DNA of 64,000 bases from Brevundimonas sp. Root1279 (GCF_001425945.1 NZ_LMEB01000008.1:186001-250000), one strand, 5' to 3'. Positions 44,107 through 52,943 are shown, counted from the first letter of the stretch. A program made the numbers and translations. Notes: generated by a model from the letters alone, not told the origin.

Positions 44107-45066
44107 CTAGGCCAGGGCGCGCTCGGCCAGCAGCTTCTTCACCGCCCGCAGCATCCGCTCGGTCGGCAGCTCGTTCATGTGCTCGATGGCCTGGTTGAGG
44201 CGCGGGTCGATCTTTCGGAACTCCTCGACCGAGCGCGGCCCGCGCACGACCAAACCGCCCCACGGTCCCCGCTCGACGTCGTCCGACGGGCCGTAGCCCG
44301 CCACCACCGGCGTCCCCGCCGCCGTGGCCAGATGGGTCCACAGCGAGTCGTTGCCGACATAGAGATTGCAGCGCTGCAGCACCGCCACCGCCTGCAGCGG
44401 CGTCAGCTTGCCTTGCAGCTCGATCGTGTGATGCCGCGGCAGGGCCAGGCGGATGGTGTGAGCGGCGTCACGGTCGCTCTCCTCCCCGATCACCACCACA
44501 TGCGCTCCCGCCAGCGGCCCGCCGGGGCTGGTCAAGGTCACCGCCAGGTTGGCGAAGCGTTCGGCGGGCCAGCGGCGGCCCATCCAGGCCGACCCCGGAC
44601 CGATGGCCAGCAGCGGCCCGTCGCCCGCCGGCAGCAGGGCCTCCACCTTGGCCCGCGTCGGCTCCGACACGAACAGCCGCGGTCCCGGCGTCTCCTCCAG
44701 CTGCAGCACCCGCGCCGCCAGCTCGACCTTGTGCACGCCCGGCTCGTCCTCGCCGCGCACCGCCCGCTTCTGCCGCTTCAGCTTGGTCGACAGGGCCGAG
44801 CCGCGCATGTCGACGACACAGCCCCAGGTCTCGGCGCGGACCTGGTTCCACAGCCCCAGCCACTCGAGCTTGCTCTCCTTCTCAAGGACCAGCAGGCGAT
44901 CAAGACGCGGCGTGTCGGCGAACAGGGGGGCGCTGGTCGGCGAACCGACCACGGTGAACCGCGCCTGCGGCATGGCCTCGACCAGATAGGCCAGCACGCC
45001 GGAGGACAGCACCGCGTCCTCGGCATCCGCCTCGGCGAGGTAGAGAATGGGGAAACGTCCCGCCAT
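44107..45066 (-). CDS. glycosyltransferase family 9 (heptosyltransferase-like)
   Basis: GT-B fold enzyme; family members transfer heptose to the lipopolysaccharide core. The ATG at 45066 gives 319 residues: an N-terminal acceptor domain (ILYLAEADAEDAVLSSGVLAY) and the C-terminal nucleotide-sugar region with GPGSAWMGRRWPAERFANLA and YVGNDSLWTHLATAAGTPVV, both typical of GT9. Sugar and acceptor are unknown. The start lacks a good ribosome site, but no other in-frame start gives a normal N-terminus. It is 33 bases upstream of the dihydroorotase gene on the same strand. Confidence 0.88.
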   Translation of the reverse strand: MAGRFPILYLAEADAEDAVLSSGVLAYLVEAMPQARFTVVGSPTSAPLFADTPRLDRLLVLEKESKLEWLGLWNQVRAETWGCVVDMRGSALSTKLKRQKRAVRGEDEPGVHKVELAARVLQLEETPGPRLFVSEPTRAKVEALLPAGDGPLLAIGPGSAWMGRRWPAERFANLAVTLTSPGGPLAGAHVVVIGEESDRDAAHTIRLALPRHHTIELQGKLTPLQAVAVLQRCNLYVGNDSLWTHLATAAGTPVVAGYGPSDDVERGPWGGLVVRGPRSVEEFRKIDPRLNQAIEHMNELPTERMLRAVKKLLAERALA

Positions 45067-45183
45067 GGGGACACCGTATACGGATTCTCCCCGGCGTTGA
45101 GCGGCGCTGCGATGGCAATTGCGGGGTCTGGCGGCGGTCGCTGTGGATGACGCAGCCCCGCGGGCGGAGTACACGGCTTGCCG

Positions 45184-45744
45184 ATGACCCTCCCCCTCCT
45201 GCCCGGTCGCGAATGCGGCGGCTGCGTCGAATGCTGCCGGGTCATCCCGCTGAACCTGCCCGAGCTGGCCAAGCCGACCGGCGAGCTGTGCCGCTACTGC
45301 GTTGGCGGCGTCGGCTGCTCGGTCCACGCCATCCGCCCCCAGACCTGCCGCACCTGGTTCTGCCTGTGGCGTATGGTCGAGCTCAGCGACGACTGGCGGC
45401 CCGACCGCAGCGGCGTGGTCATACGCCCGGACGGAATCGAGGAAGGCGAGATCACCGTCTTCGTGGTCGAGCGCACCGACTTCCTGGCCTCCGACGACTT
45501 CTTCGCCGTCCTCGCCAGCTGGATCGCCCAGGGCATCCGCGTCGCCCTCAGCGTCCCCGGCCCGGTCGGCACCTATCCGGCTCGCGCCGAGGTCACCGAC
45601 TGGCTGCGCCCGGCGGTCGAGGCCGGCGACCCGGCCGACTTCCTCGCCCGCGTCCTCCGCTCGCTCGACAAGCTGGAGCAGCACGACTGGGAGCCGGACG
45701 GGATCACGGCGCGGTATGCGGTTGAGGACCACCCCTTCAGCTAA
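45184..45744 (+). CDS. YkgJ-type cysteine cluster protein
   Basis: The 186 residues have a cysteine-rich N-terminal third: CGGCVECC, CRYC, and GCSVHAIRPQTCRTWFC. This is the CxxCxxCC pattern of YkgJ (zinc or iron-sulfur binding). The rest is a mixed alpha/beta domain without recognised motifs. GGAG lies 8 bases before a TTG at 45178 and 14 before the ATG at 45184, so the TTG could be used and would add two residues. Function unknown; it lies upstream of ygfZ. Confidence 0.8.
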   Translation: MTLPLLPGRECGGCVECCRVIPLNLPELAKPTGELCRYCVGGVGCSVHAIRPQTCRTWFCLWRMVELSDDWRPDRSGVVIRPDGIEEGEITVFVVERTDFLASDDFFAVLASWIAQGIRVALSVPGPVGTYPARAEVTDWLRPAVEAGDPADFLARVLRSLDKLEQHDWEPDGITARYAVEDHPFS

Positions 45745-45770
45745 GCTGCGGGTGCCCTTATCTAACCCTC

Positions 45771-46559
45771 ATGACCCCCCGCATCGCCCGCCTCGAAAGC
45801 CGCGCCCTGATCCGCGTGGCCGGTCCCGACGCCCGCCCATTCCTGCACAATCTGCTGACCCAGGACGTCGAGACCCTGGCCGACGGCGAGCTGCGCTTCG
45901 GCGCCCTGCTCTCGGCCCCCGGCCGGGTGCTGTTCGACCTGTTCGTCCGAGGCGAGGGCGAGGCGGTCCTGCTCGACGTCGCCGCCGCCCGCCGCCAGGC
46001 TCTGCTGCAGCGCCTGACCCTCTACAAGCTGCGCGCCCAGGTGACGGTCGAGCCTGACGACCGCCCCGTCCTCGCCGCCTGGGACGGCCCGCTGCCCGAC
46101 GGCTTCGCGCTCGACCCGCGCGTCCCCGCCCTCGGCGGCCGCAGCCAGGGCGACGCGGAAGCCGACGCCTCCGAGGACGACTACCAGGCCCACCGCCTGG
46201 CTCAGGGCGTCCCCGATTCCGACGCCGACGTCCCCTTCGACACCGCCTATCCGATCGAGGCGAATTTCGACCTGCTCAACGGCATCGACTTCCAGAAGGG
46301 CTGTTTCATCGGCCAGGAGACCACTTCCCGCATGAAGCGCCGCGGCTCCATCAAGAACCGCATGCTCCCCCTCGCCTTCGACGGTCCGCCCCCGCCCTTC
46401 GGCGCCGAGGTCCTCAACGGCGAACTTCGCGCCGGCGAGGTCCGCAGCGGGCGCGAGGGAAGCGCCATCGCCCTGCTGCGGCTGGATCGGTTGGAAGGCC
46501 AGCTGACCGTGGACGGGCGAACGGTGACAGTGACGAAGCCGGAGTGGTTGCCCACCTGA
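45771..46559 (+). CDS. ygfZ: YgfZ/CAF17 folate-binding protein for iron-sulfur enzymes
   Basis: A GcvT-fold protein of 262 residues that supports [4Fe-4S] enzymes such as MiaB with the help of tetrahydrofolate. The hallmark KGCFIGQE lies at 176-183, inside the NGIDFQ...TSRMK context, and the N-terminal FLHNLLTQDVETL is typical. It lies 26 bases after the YkgJ gene. Together with erpA about 6 kb away, the window carries two Fe-S maintenance genes. Confidence 0.93.
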   Translation: MTPRIARLESRALIRVAGPDARPFLHNLLTQDVETLADGELRFGALLSAPGRVLFDLFVRGEGEAVLLDVAAARRQALLQRLTLYKLRAQVTVEPDDRPVLAAWDGPLPDGFALDPRVPALGGRSQGDAEADASEDDYQAHRLAQGVPDSDADVPFDTAYPIEANFDLLNGIDFQKGCFIGQETTSRMKRRGSIKNRMLPLAFDGPPPPFGAEVLNGELRAGEVRSGREGSAIALLRLDRLEGQLTVDGRTVTVTKPEWLPT

Positions 46560-46653
46560 CCCTTCGGGCAAGGCCATGCCGGTTCACGCCGCCCAGCCCA
46601 AGGCGAAGGCTTTCGGGGACGTTTCCCGTCCGGGCGTTGGAGTTGGATTGAGC

Positions 46654-46839
46654 CTACGGCTTCGGCTTCCGCGCCTTGTCCGCCGCGTCCAGCATCCGGA
46701 TCGCCGAGATGTCCGCCGCATCCGGCGTCAGCCGCATCGCAGCCGCGGGCGGATCCTTGACCACCACCTCGCCGTCCCCGGCCTCCGGCGTCAGCGGCTC
46801 GGTGATCAGGTCGTCGTCTGGGCGTTCGGGATCGGACAT
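46654..46839 (-). CDS. small acidic protein of unknown function
   Basis: The ATG at 46839 starts a 61-residue frame rich in Asp, Glu and Pro (MSDPERPDDDLITEPLTPEA) and ending in a basic tail (DKARKPKP). No family is recognised. It is plausible because similar short acidic proteins are common in Caulobacterales, but it could be a chance frame; no strong ribosome site was seen. Confidence 0.4.
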   Translation of the reverse strand: MSDPERPDDDLITEPLTPEAGDGEVVVKDPPAAAMRLTPDAADISAIRMLDAADKARKPKP

Positions 46840-46878
46840 AGGGTCCAAACCGCCCTGCGTCCGCTTGGTTGCTACGGC

Positions 46879-47229
46879 TCAGTCGCCCGCGACGTCGCCG
46901 CCGGTGACCCGACAGGCCGCCTCCAGGCCCGCGACGTGGATCTGCACCGTCCGCCCGGCGGGGATCGTGTACCAGACGTGCTTGGCGTTGATGGTGATGT
47001 GGATCAGCCGCGGATCCCGCAGAGCGCACCGGCCCTGACGCGCCTGCGAGAAGTCGCAGCGGCTCTCGCCGGCCAGGGTCCGCATGGCGAAGGGACCAAG
47101 GGCGACGGCGTTGGAGAACTCCATCTGGCGCTGGGCCGCGGTCGGCTGGATGATCTGGCATCCCCGGGTCGGCTGTGGGGGCTGGGCGACAAGCGCGGCG
47201 GCGATCAGCAGGACGGGAGCGAGGCTCAT
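46879..47229 (-). CDS. small exported protein of unknown function
   Basis: The ATG at 47229 follows GAGGAA and gives 116 residues with a signal peptide (MSLAPVLLIAAALVAQP). The mature part has four cysteines (CQII, CDFSQARQGRC, ACRVTG), so disulfides in the periplasm are likely. A frame 17 codons longer exists but has no ribosome site. Divergent from tag. Confidence 0.6.
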   Translation of the reverse strand: MSLAPVLLIAAALVAQPPQPTRGCQIIQPTAAQRQMEFSNAVALGPFAMRTLAGESRCDFSQARQGRCALRDPRLIHITINAKHVWYTIPAGRTVQIHVAGLEAACRVTGGDVAGD

Positions 47230-47321
47230 GGCGGTTCCTCCGGACGGCGGCAAAGTCGCCGCTTCGGCCCGCCAGGCCAAGTGAACTCGCCGTAACCCGC
47301 CTCAGCGCCTACCCTCCCCCC

Positions 47322-47918
47322 ATGCCCGACTCACTCCACCGCTGCGCCTGGTGCGGGACCGATCCGCTGTACGTCGCCTATCACGACGAGGAGTGGGGCG
47401 TGCCCGAGTATGACGCCCGCGCCCTGTGGGAGAAGCTGGTCCTCGACGGCTTCCAGGCCGGCCTGGCCTGGATCACCATCCTGCGCAAGCGCGAGGGGAT
47501 GCGCGACGCCTTCGACGGCTTCGATCCGGTCAAGGTCGCCGCCTACGGCGAGGACGACATCGCGCGGCTGCTCGGCGACGCCCGCATCATCCGCTCCCGC
47601 GCCAAGATCAACGCCGCCATCAAGGGCGCCCGCATCTGGCTTGAAATGCAGGAAAACGGAGAGGACTTCTCCGAATGGCTCTGGTCGTTCGTCGGCGGCG
47701 CCCCGATCCAGAACCATTGGCCCGACAGCGACGCCCGCCCCGTCGCCACCCCCGAGTCCGAGGCCATGGCCAAGGCCCTGAAGAAGCGCGGTTTCACCTT
47801 CTGCGGCCCGGTGATCGTCTACGCCTTCATGCAGGCCGTCGGCATGGTCAACGACCACGGAGTGGAGTGCTTCCGGCATAGGCAGGTTCGGGCCCTGGCC
47901 GGCGGGTCGGAGACCTAG
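47322..47918 (+). CDS. tag: DNA-3-methyladenine glycosylase I
   Basis: Base-excision repair glycosylase that removes 3-methyladenine. The 198-residue product carries the Zn ligands Cys8 and His21 (RCAWCG...AYHDEEWG) and the late His/Cys pair in NDHGVECF, with the helix-hairpin-helix-like core LDGFQAGLAWITILRKRE and FVGGAPIQNHW. The ATG at 47322 corresponds to the normal Tag N-terminus. Its stop shares CTAG (47915-47918) with the convergent PAS gene. Confidence 0.95.
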   Translation: MPDSLHRCAWCGTDPLYVAYHDEEWGVPEYDARALWEKLVLDGFQAGLAWITILRKREGMRDAFDGFDPVKVAAYGEDDIARLLGDARIIRSRAKINAAIKGARIWLEMQENGEDFSEWLWSFVGGAPIQNHWPDSDARPVATPESEAMAKALKKRGFTFCGPVIVYAFMQAVGMVNDHGVECFRHRQVRALAGGSET

Positions 47919-49090
47919 TCCGGGGGCGCGTCAGGCCCGGCGGGCGTCACGTCCCGGCCGCTGCCGACGATCCGGGCGATGCGGCCCTCGGCGTCGCGCA
48001 CGGGCACGATCTTGGTGTCCCAAACCACCGTCCCCACCTCCAGCTCGAAGACGTCGCGCCACGCCACCGGCTCGCCCTCGGCCACCGCCTCGCGATAGCG
48101 GGCCAGCACCTTGGCCGCTGTCTCGGGCGGAAGCAGGTCCTCCAGCCTGCGCCCGACCACATCATCCAGTCCGGTCGCGCGCTTGTGCGCCGGGTTGGTC
48201 TGCTCGACCACGAAGGCGCCGGAAGGCTCCACCCGGATCACGAACAGCGGATCGGCCGCGTTCTCGAAGACAGCCCGATACAGGGCGTCCGCCTCCTGCC
48301 GTCGCGCTTCGGCGGCGCGCAACCGTTCGTCGGCTTCCTTCTGGATGGTGATGTTCTGCGCCACGCAGAACCGGCGGTCGCCGTGGGGAACCGCCGCCCA
48401 GGCGAACCAGCGATAGCGGCCGTCGCGCCCCCGCAGCCGGTTCTCGAACCGGGTCGTGATCCGCCCCTTCGCCAGGCTGTCGATCTCGCGCCGGGTCCGC
48501 TTGCGATCGTCCGGGTGTTCGAGCCATTCGGAGGTCCGGCCCAGCAGTTCGTGAACCTCGTACCCGAGGGTCGCGCCCAGCAACGGGCTGACGGCGCGCC
48601 ACACGCCCGCCTTGTCCGCGATGACGAACGGATCGCGGGACAGGTCCAGGTCAGGCCCGTCGTCCCCGTCACGCTCAGCGGCCAGGGCCACGGACAGGCG
48701 TTGCAGGGCCTCCCGCAGACTATGCGGCTCATGGATGTCCGCCGCGGAGCCGAACCATTCGGTGACGGCCCCAGTGGCGTTTCGCAGCGGGATCAGCTTC
48801 ACGGCGTGCCAGCGGCCCTCGCCGACGGCGTTCAGGAGCCGGAGATCGGCTTCGAACAGCACACCGCCCTGCAGGGCCGTCTCCCAGCGCTCGAGATGGA
48901 ATCGGTCATGCGGATGGACCGCCGCCGCCCAACCATCGGCCAGGGCGTCCACCGGAGGCCGTCCCGTGTACGCCAGCCAGGCGGCGTTGAAGAAATGCAC
49001 CGACCCGTCCGGCCCTGCGAACCAGAACAGGTTCGGATGCGCGACCGCCAGCGTCGGCGTCGGGTCTTCAGAGTTGGGTCCGCCGCCCAC
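47915..49090 (-). CDS. protein with three PAS domains and no output domain
   Basis: The GTG at 49090 is preferred because GGGAGGGA lies 7 bases upstream; a TTG 19 codons earlier has none. The 391 residues are three consecutive PAS domains (about 15-140, 155-265, 285-385), each with a PAC-like end such as WFGSAADI, FCVAQNITIQKEAD and RIVGSGRD. No kinase, GGDEF, EAL or HTH follows: the protein ends 12 residues after the last PAC motif at a stop shared with tag. It may act as a separate sensor for another protein. No cofactor residues were identified. Confidence 0.82.
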   Translation of the reverse strand: MGGGPNSEDPTPTLAVAHPNLFWFAGPDGSVHFFNAAWLAYTGRPPVDALADGWAAAVHPHDRFHLERWETALQGGVLFEADLRLLNAVGEGRWHAVKLIPLRNATGAVTEWFGSAADIHEPHSLREALQRLSVALAAERDGDDGPDLDLSRDPFVIADKAGVWRAVSPLLGATLGYEVHELLGRTSEWLEHPDDRKRTRREIDSLAKGRITTRFENRLRGRDGRYRWFAWAAVPHGDRRFCVAQNITIQKEADERLRAAEARRQEADALYRAVFENAADPLFVIRVEPSGAFVVEQTNPAHKRATGLDDVVGRRLEDLLPPETAAKVLARYREAVAEGEPVAWRDVFELEVGTVVWDTKIVPVRDAEGRIARIVGSGRDVTPAGPDAPPD

Positions 49091-49254
49091 GTCTCGTCCC
49101 TCCCGGTGCGATGCAGCGACTGTGACAAGCGTCGGAACGCCCTGCAAGACCGGAGGTCCGACCGATCAGCGCGGTTCAACGCGGCACGACAATCACGGGC
49201 CGGGGCGCCTCACCCCCTTGCATGTCGCCCGACCCGGGGCTAACACTGAACCAC

Positions 49255-49605
49255 ATGGTGCAGTATTCACAAACCCGGTTGGACGCCTCCTTCGCCGCCC
49301 TCTCCGACGCCACCCGGCGCGGGGTGCTGGAGCGGCTCGGGCGTTCGGACGCCTCGATCACCGAGCTGGCCGACAAGTTCCACATGACCCTGACGGGCAT
49401 GAAGAAGCACGTCGGCGTCCTGGAGCAGGCAGGGCTCGTCACCACGGAGAAGGTCGGGCGCGTGCGGACCTGCAGGCTCGGCGAGCTCCGTCTCGAGGAT
49501 GAGGCGGCCTGGATCGCGGGACACCGCCGCCTTTGGGACGCCCGCTTCGACGGCCTGGACGCCGTCGTCGACGAGCTGAAACGCAAGGAGAAGTCCGATG
49601 AGTAG
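49255..49605 (+). CDS. ArsR-family transcriptional regulator
   Basis: A winged-helix regulator of 116 residues (LDASFAALSDATRRGVLERL, then ITELADKFHMTLTGMKKHVG as the recognition helix). It lacks obvious metal ligands. The ATG at 49255 matches the usual N-terminus of regulators that precede AHSA1/SRPBCC genes; an upstream in-frame ATG at 49222 would add 11 residues. It overlaps the next gene by 8 bases, the standard ArsR-SRPBCC pair. Confidence 0.9.
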   Translation: MVQYSQTRLDASFAALSDATRRGVLERLGRSDASITELADKFHMTLTGMKKHVGVLEQAGLVTTEKVGRVRTCRLGELRLEDEAAWIAGHRRLWDARFDGLDAVVDELKRKEKSDE

Positions 49606-50080
49606 CCGCACAACCGTCGAACGGACCTCGGACCGGGAGCTCGTCGCCACGCGCACCGTCGACGGACCCCCGCGCCTCGTTTTCGAGGCCTGGACCAAGC
49701 CCGAGCTGATGATGCGCTGGTGGGCGCCGAAGTCGTTCGGCATCACCTTCCTGTCCTGCGAGATCGACGCTCGCACCGGCGGCTCGTACCGGTTCGTCTT
49801 CGGCCACCCCGCCTCGGACCAGCCCATGGCCTTCTTCGGCCGCTACATCGAGGTCACGCCGCCCTCCCGCCTCGTCTGGACCAACGAAGAGGAAGAGAAC
49901 GGAGCCGTGACCACGGCGACCTTCGAGGAGAAGGACGGCAAGACCCTGGTCACCGTGCACGACCTCTATCCGTCCAAGGAGGCACTGGACGAGGCCATGG
50001 CCTCCGGCAGCACCGGCGCCTGGCCCGAGCAGTTCGAGGCGCTGGACGAGTTGCTCGCGGGGCTACCTGCGGTCGGGTGA
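49598..50080 (+). CDS. SRPBCC (AHSA1-like) protein
   Basis: A START-like ligand-binding fold of 160 residues: TRTVDGPPRLVFEAWTKPEL, then MMRWWAPKSFGITF, and the strand-rich YRFVFGHP...FFGRYIEVTPPSRLVW. Proteins of this type are nearly always encoded beside an ArsR regulator, as here; ligand and role are unknown. Confidence 0.9.
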   Translation: MSSRTTVERTSDRELVATRTVDGPPRLVFEAWTKPELMMRWWAPKSFGITFLSCEIDARTGGSYRFVFGHPASDQPMAFFGRYIEVTPPSRLVWTNEEEENGAVTTATFEEKDGKTLVTVHDLYPSKEALDEAMASGSTGAWPEQFEALDELLAGLPAVG

Positions 50081-50083
50081 CGC

Positions 50084-50470
50084 TCAGGTTCGTTCCCGCG
50101 GCCGGCCGGCCGACTCCCCGATAAGCCACGTCTCGCCCTCCTCGCCGTAGGTCGGGTCAAACATGTCGTCACGGTAGACGGTGTCGAACCCCTGCGCCTG
50201 AAATCCGCTCGGGAGGTTCAGCCCGAGGCGACCGACAAGGCTATCGCCCGACTTGGGCGTCCAGCGCGGGTCATCACTGCGGAAGATTAGAGCGCGTAAC
50301 GCCGGGAGCCTCCGCTCCGAACCGAAATGATGTGCCGCCGATGTCTCCTTTCGACGCCCGTGCGAGAGTCGGCTTCCGACCCATTCTGACTCAGGGAAAC
50401 GCCTGATCTGCAAACCGATACGGATCTGCTTCGCTGACGCCTGATCAGTTCCGGAGTCAGTCGATGTCAT
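50084..50470 (-). CDS. doubtful hypothetical protein
   Basis: This 383-base gap is otherwise empty. A minus-strand frame from ATG 50470 would encode 128 residues, with a C-terminal half that looks protein-like (GDSLVGRLGLNLPSGF, then DDMFDPTYGEEGETWL). It would overlap the start of the divergent 516-residue gene by 7 bases, which is unusual, and has no convincing ribosome site. It may be a remnant or a chance frame. Confidence 0.25.
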   Translation of the reverse strand: MTSTDSGTDQASAKQIRIGLQIRRFPESEWVGSRLSHGRRKETSAAHHFGSERRLPALRALIFRSDDPRWTPKSGDSLVGRLGLNLPSGFQAQGFDTVYRDDMFDPTYGEEGETWLIGESAGRPRERT

Positions 50471-52014
50471 CGTCCCCCAACATGCCGCCTCGCAATCCGT
50501 GGCTTGCCGATAGCGTCTATCCGACATCGCATTTCAACACCGGCGCGACGGACTCGGTGCTTCATGCCGGCCTGACCGGGGGCAAGACGCTCAGAGCCGG
50601 TGAAGACGCGCTTTTCGTCCCCAACTTTATGGTCTCCAACCCGACCCTCAAGAAGATCGGGCCCGACACTATCGGGATCGGCAGCGGCATGTTCGGCATC
50701 CGCAAGCTCCTGCTGACGGACAAGCGTTTTGAATCCCTCTCGTACCTGCCCTACCCAGGCTTCGAGGCGCAGAACAGCAAGGCCACCGACGCGGCGACGC
50801 AGGCGCTGCTGGAGGCGTGGGACGGCGCCCGCCGGACCCGGGACGACGACCGACTCATTCAGGCCATCGACAAGATTGCGGACCTGGGCTTCAGCCACGA
50901 GGTCGGGATCAACGGGGTCTACAACCTGATCGACAAGGACGGCTTCCACTACTGCGTCTACGGCGGGACGAAGATCCTCAAATGCACCGACGACAACGAA
51001 GTGCGCGCGCCACTGCGGATCGTGCAGTCGGCCGATGTCGCACAGGCCATGCCGCCCGAGGCCGCCAGCGCGGTCTCGCGCATCATCGCCCTGAACATGA
51101 CCTACGACGGCTTCCTGGCCGCGGCGGCGCCGGGCGCACTGGTCATTCTGGACCGAGACCTGAATGTGAAGGCCTGGGTCACCTTCTCGGGCGAGGCGGT
51201 GGACAACGGCATTCCGCTCGATGATCGCGGCGGCATCTATGTGGTCACGTCACGGCGCATGCTGAAGGTGATCTGGAACGGCGAGACCCTCTCCACCGAC
51301 GAAAAAGACGGCGCGTGGGAGTCCGGCTACGAATGGATGCCGGATGAGAAGGCCTTTGCGCTCGGATCAATCTCGCGCGGCTCGGGGACCACGCCCACGC
51401 TGATGGGTTTCGGTGACGACCCGGACAAGCTGGTGGTGATCGCCGACGGGGCGGAAGGCGGCACGAATCTGGTGGCGTTCTGGCGCGATGAAATCCCGGA
51501 GGACTTCGAGCAGAAGCCAGGAACGAAATCCCGCCGCATCGCCGATCAGGCGCCGATCCACATCTCGAAGGCAACCATCGAGCCGTCGCCCAACGTCCTG
51601 GGTTACGGCGTGGCGGTGATCAACAGCACCTATCCTGAGCCCTATCCCAAACCCGGGTTCTGGAACGGCTTCACTGCCGGAATCACACGGCCTGCGCCGA
51701 TGGGCGTGCAAAAGTTCAACTGGAACCCGCAGACCCGCCGGCTGGAGGAGGACTGGCTCAACAGCGAGATCGACAACAGCGACATCATGGTGCCCGTGGT
51801 CTCGGCCGCGACCAACCTGCTCTATTGCGCCAACAAGCGCGACGGCATCTATGAATACACGGGCATTGACTGGTCCACCGGCGAGACCCGGGCCCGGTGG
51901 GTGTTTCCGGACGACAGCGCCAAGTGGAACGCCTTCGGTGGTATCACGACCATCCTCGAAGATGGCGACCTGCTCATCGGCGGAGCATTCGGCCTGAAAC
52001 GCATCGTCGCTTGA
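50464..52014 (+). CDS. 516-residue protein of unknown function, possible beta-propeller
   Basis: Not recognised. A GGAG lies 7 bases before the ATG. There is no signal peptide or membrane segment. The sequence alternates short beta-like strands and turns with repeated features (ALVILDRDLNVKAWVTFSGE, GGIYVVTSRRMLKVIWNGE, LVVIADGAEGGTNLVAFWRDE, NLLYCANKRDGIYEYTG, TILEDGDLLIGGAFGLKRI), which suggests a six- to eight-bladed propeller or quinoprotein-like fold. It stands alone between the SRPBCC gene and rnhB, and its base composition looks less GC-rich, consistent with horizontal acquisition. Confidence 0.75.
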   Translation: MSSSPNMPPRNPWLADSVYPTSHFNTGATDSVLHAGLTGGKTLRAGEDALFVPNFMVSNPTLKKIGPDTIGIGSGMFGIRKLLLTDKRFESLSYLPYPGFEAQNSKATDAATQALLEAWDGARRTRDDDRLIQAIDKIADLGFSHEVGINGVYNLIDKDGFHYCVYGGTKILKCTDDNEVRAPLRIVQSADVAQAMPPEAASAVSRIIALNMTYDGFLAAAAPGALVILDRDLNVKAWVTFSGEAVDNGIPLDDRGGIYVVTSRRMLKVIWNGETLSTDEKDGAWESGYEWMPDEKAFALGSISRGSGTTPTLMGFGDDPDKLVVIADGAEGGTNLVAFWRDEIPEDFEQKPGTKSRRIADQAPIHISKATIEPSPNVLGYGVAVINSTYPEPYPKPGFWNGFTAGITRPAPMGVQKFNWNPQTRRLEEDWLNSEIDNSDIMVPVVSAATNLLYCANKRDGIYEYTGIDWSTGETRARWVFPDDSAKWNAFGGITTILEDGDLLIGGAFGLKRIVA

Positions 52015-52128
52015 GGATTGCTTATCACCCTTAGGGGACGTTCGACGAGCCCGCTTGGGGCATGGCTCTGCACGGCGCTCGTGCATCAACGCAGCTGTGG
52101 GCATGGTCGTCCATCAAGCGGCTGACCG

Positions 52129-52163
52129 CTTCCGCCATCGGCCCGTTCGTGCGATGGCGGAAG
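52129..52163 (+). promoter_or_regulatory. hairpin over the rnhB ribosome-binding site
   Basis: CTTCCGCCATCG (52129-52140) and CGATGGCGGAAG (52152-52163) form a perfect 12-bp stem with an 11-base loop that ends one base before the rnhB GTG. The 3' arm contains GGCGGAAG, the only ribosome-site-like sequence, so the folded form should block initiation. Confidence 0.6.
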
Positions 52164-52164
52164 G

Positions 52165-52833
52165 GTGAAGACCCCGTCCAAATCGCCGGCCCGGAAGACG
52201 TCCGCCGCCAAGGCCCCGCGCGGCTTCCCGACCTACGCGCTGGAGACCGTCCTCCTGCGCACCGTCGCCGGCCCGGTCTGCGGCGTCGACGAGGCCGGGC
52301 GTGGCCCCTGGGCCGGGCCCGTGTCGGCGGCGGCGGTGATCCTCAATCCCGACGACCTGCCAGAGGGCATCGACGACTCCAAGGCCCTGACCCACGCCAA
52401 GCGCGAGACGCTGGAGGCCGAGATCAAGGCCCGGGCCGTGGCCTGGGGCGTCGGCTTCGCCTCGGTCGAGGAGATCGCCGAGCTCAACATCCTGCACGCG
52501 ACGGGCTTGGCCATGTGCCGCGCCATCGAGGCGCTGTCGGTGCAGCCGGTCGCCGCCCTGGTCGACGGCAACTATCGCTTCAAACTGCCCTGCGACGTGC
52601 AGACCGTGGTCGGAGGCGACGGCCTGTCGCTGTCGATCGCCGCCGCCTCCATCCTGGCCAAGACCGCCCGCGACCGGCTGATGGTCGCGCTCGACGCTGA
52701 ATACCCCGGCTACGGCTTCGCCGGCCACAAGGGCTACAACGCCCCCGTCCACCAGCAGGCCCTCAAGACCCTCGGCCCCTGCCCCGCTCACCGTCGCGGC
52801 TGGGCGCCGATCAAGGCGCTGCTGGAGGAATAG
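52165..52833 (+). CDS. rnhB: ribonuclease HII
   Basis: Removes ribonucleotides and RNA from RNA-DNA hybrids. The 222 residues include the catalytic start [13 protein letters not shown] (D42, E43), [18 protein letters not shown], the acidic VDGN strand, and [15 protein letters not shown]. An N-terminal basic extension of about 25 residues precedes the core. The start is GTG 52165; a stable hairpin covers its ribosome site. In several alphaproteobacteria rnhB lies beside ccrM (from memory); here no ccrM follows, but a GANTC repeat array does. Confidence 0.94.
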   Translation: MKTPSKSPARKTSAAKAPRGFPTYALETVLLRTVAGPVCGVDEAGRGPWAGPVSAAAVILNPDDLPEGIDDSKALTHAKRETLEAEIKARAVAWGVGFASVEEIAELNILHATGLAMCRAIEALSVQPVAALVDGNYRFKLPCDVQTVVGGDGLSLSIAAASILAKTARDRLMVALDAEYPGYGFAGHKGYNAPVHQQALKTLGPCPAHRRGWAPIKALLEE

Positions 52834-52943
52834 CCCTCTTACGCGCAGCGGGTCACGGCCACGTCCGCCTCTGACGCACCCGTCCGCTAGGCTGGCCCGG
52901 CACGGGTCTTTGACAAACGAAACCACAGCGTCGCGACGCGCGA

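Noticed and set aside
45067..45732. A longer glycosyltransferase starting near 45732
   Set aside because: The extra 222 codons are antisense to the YkgJ gene and carry no GT9 features.
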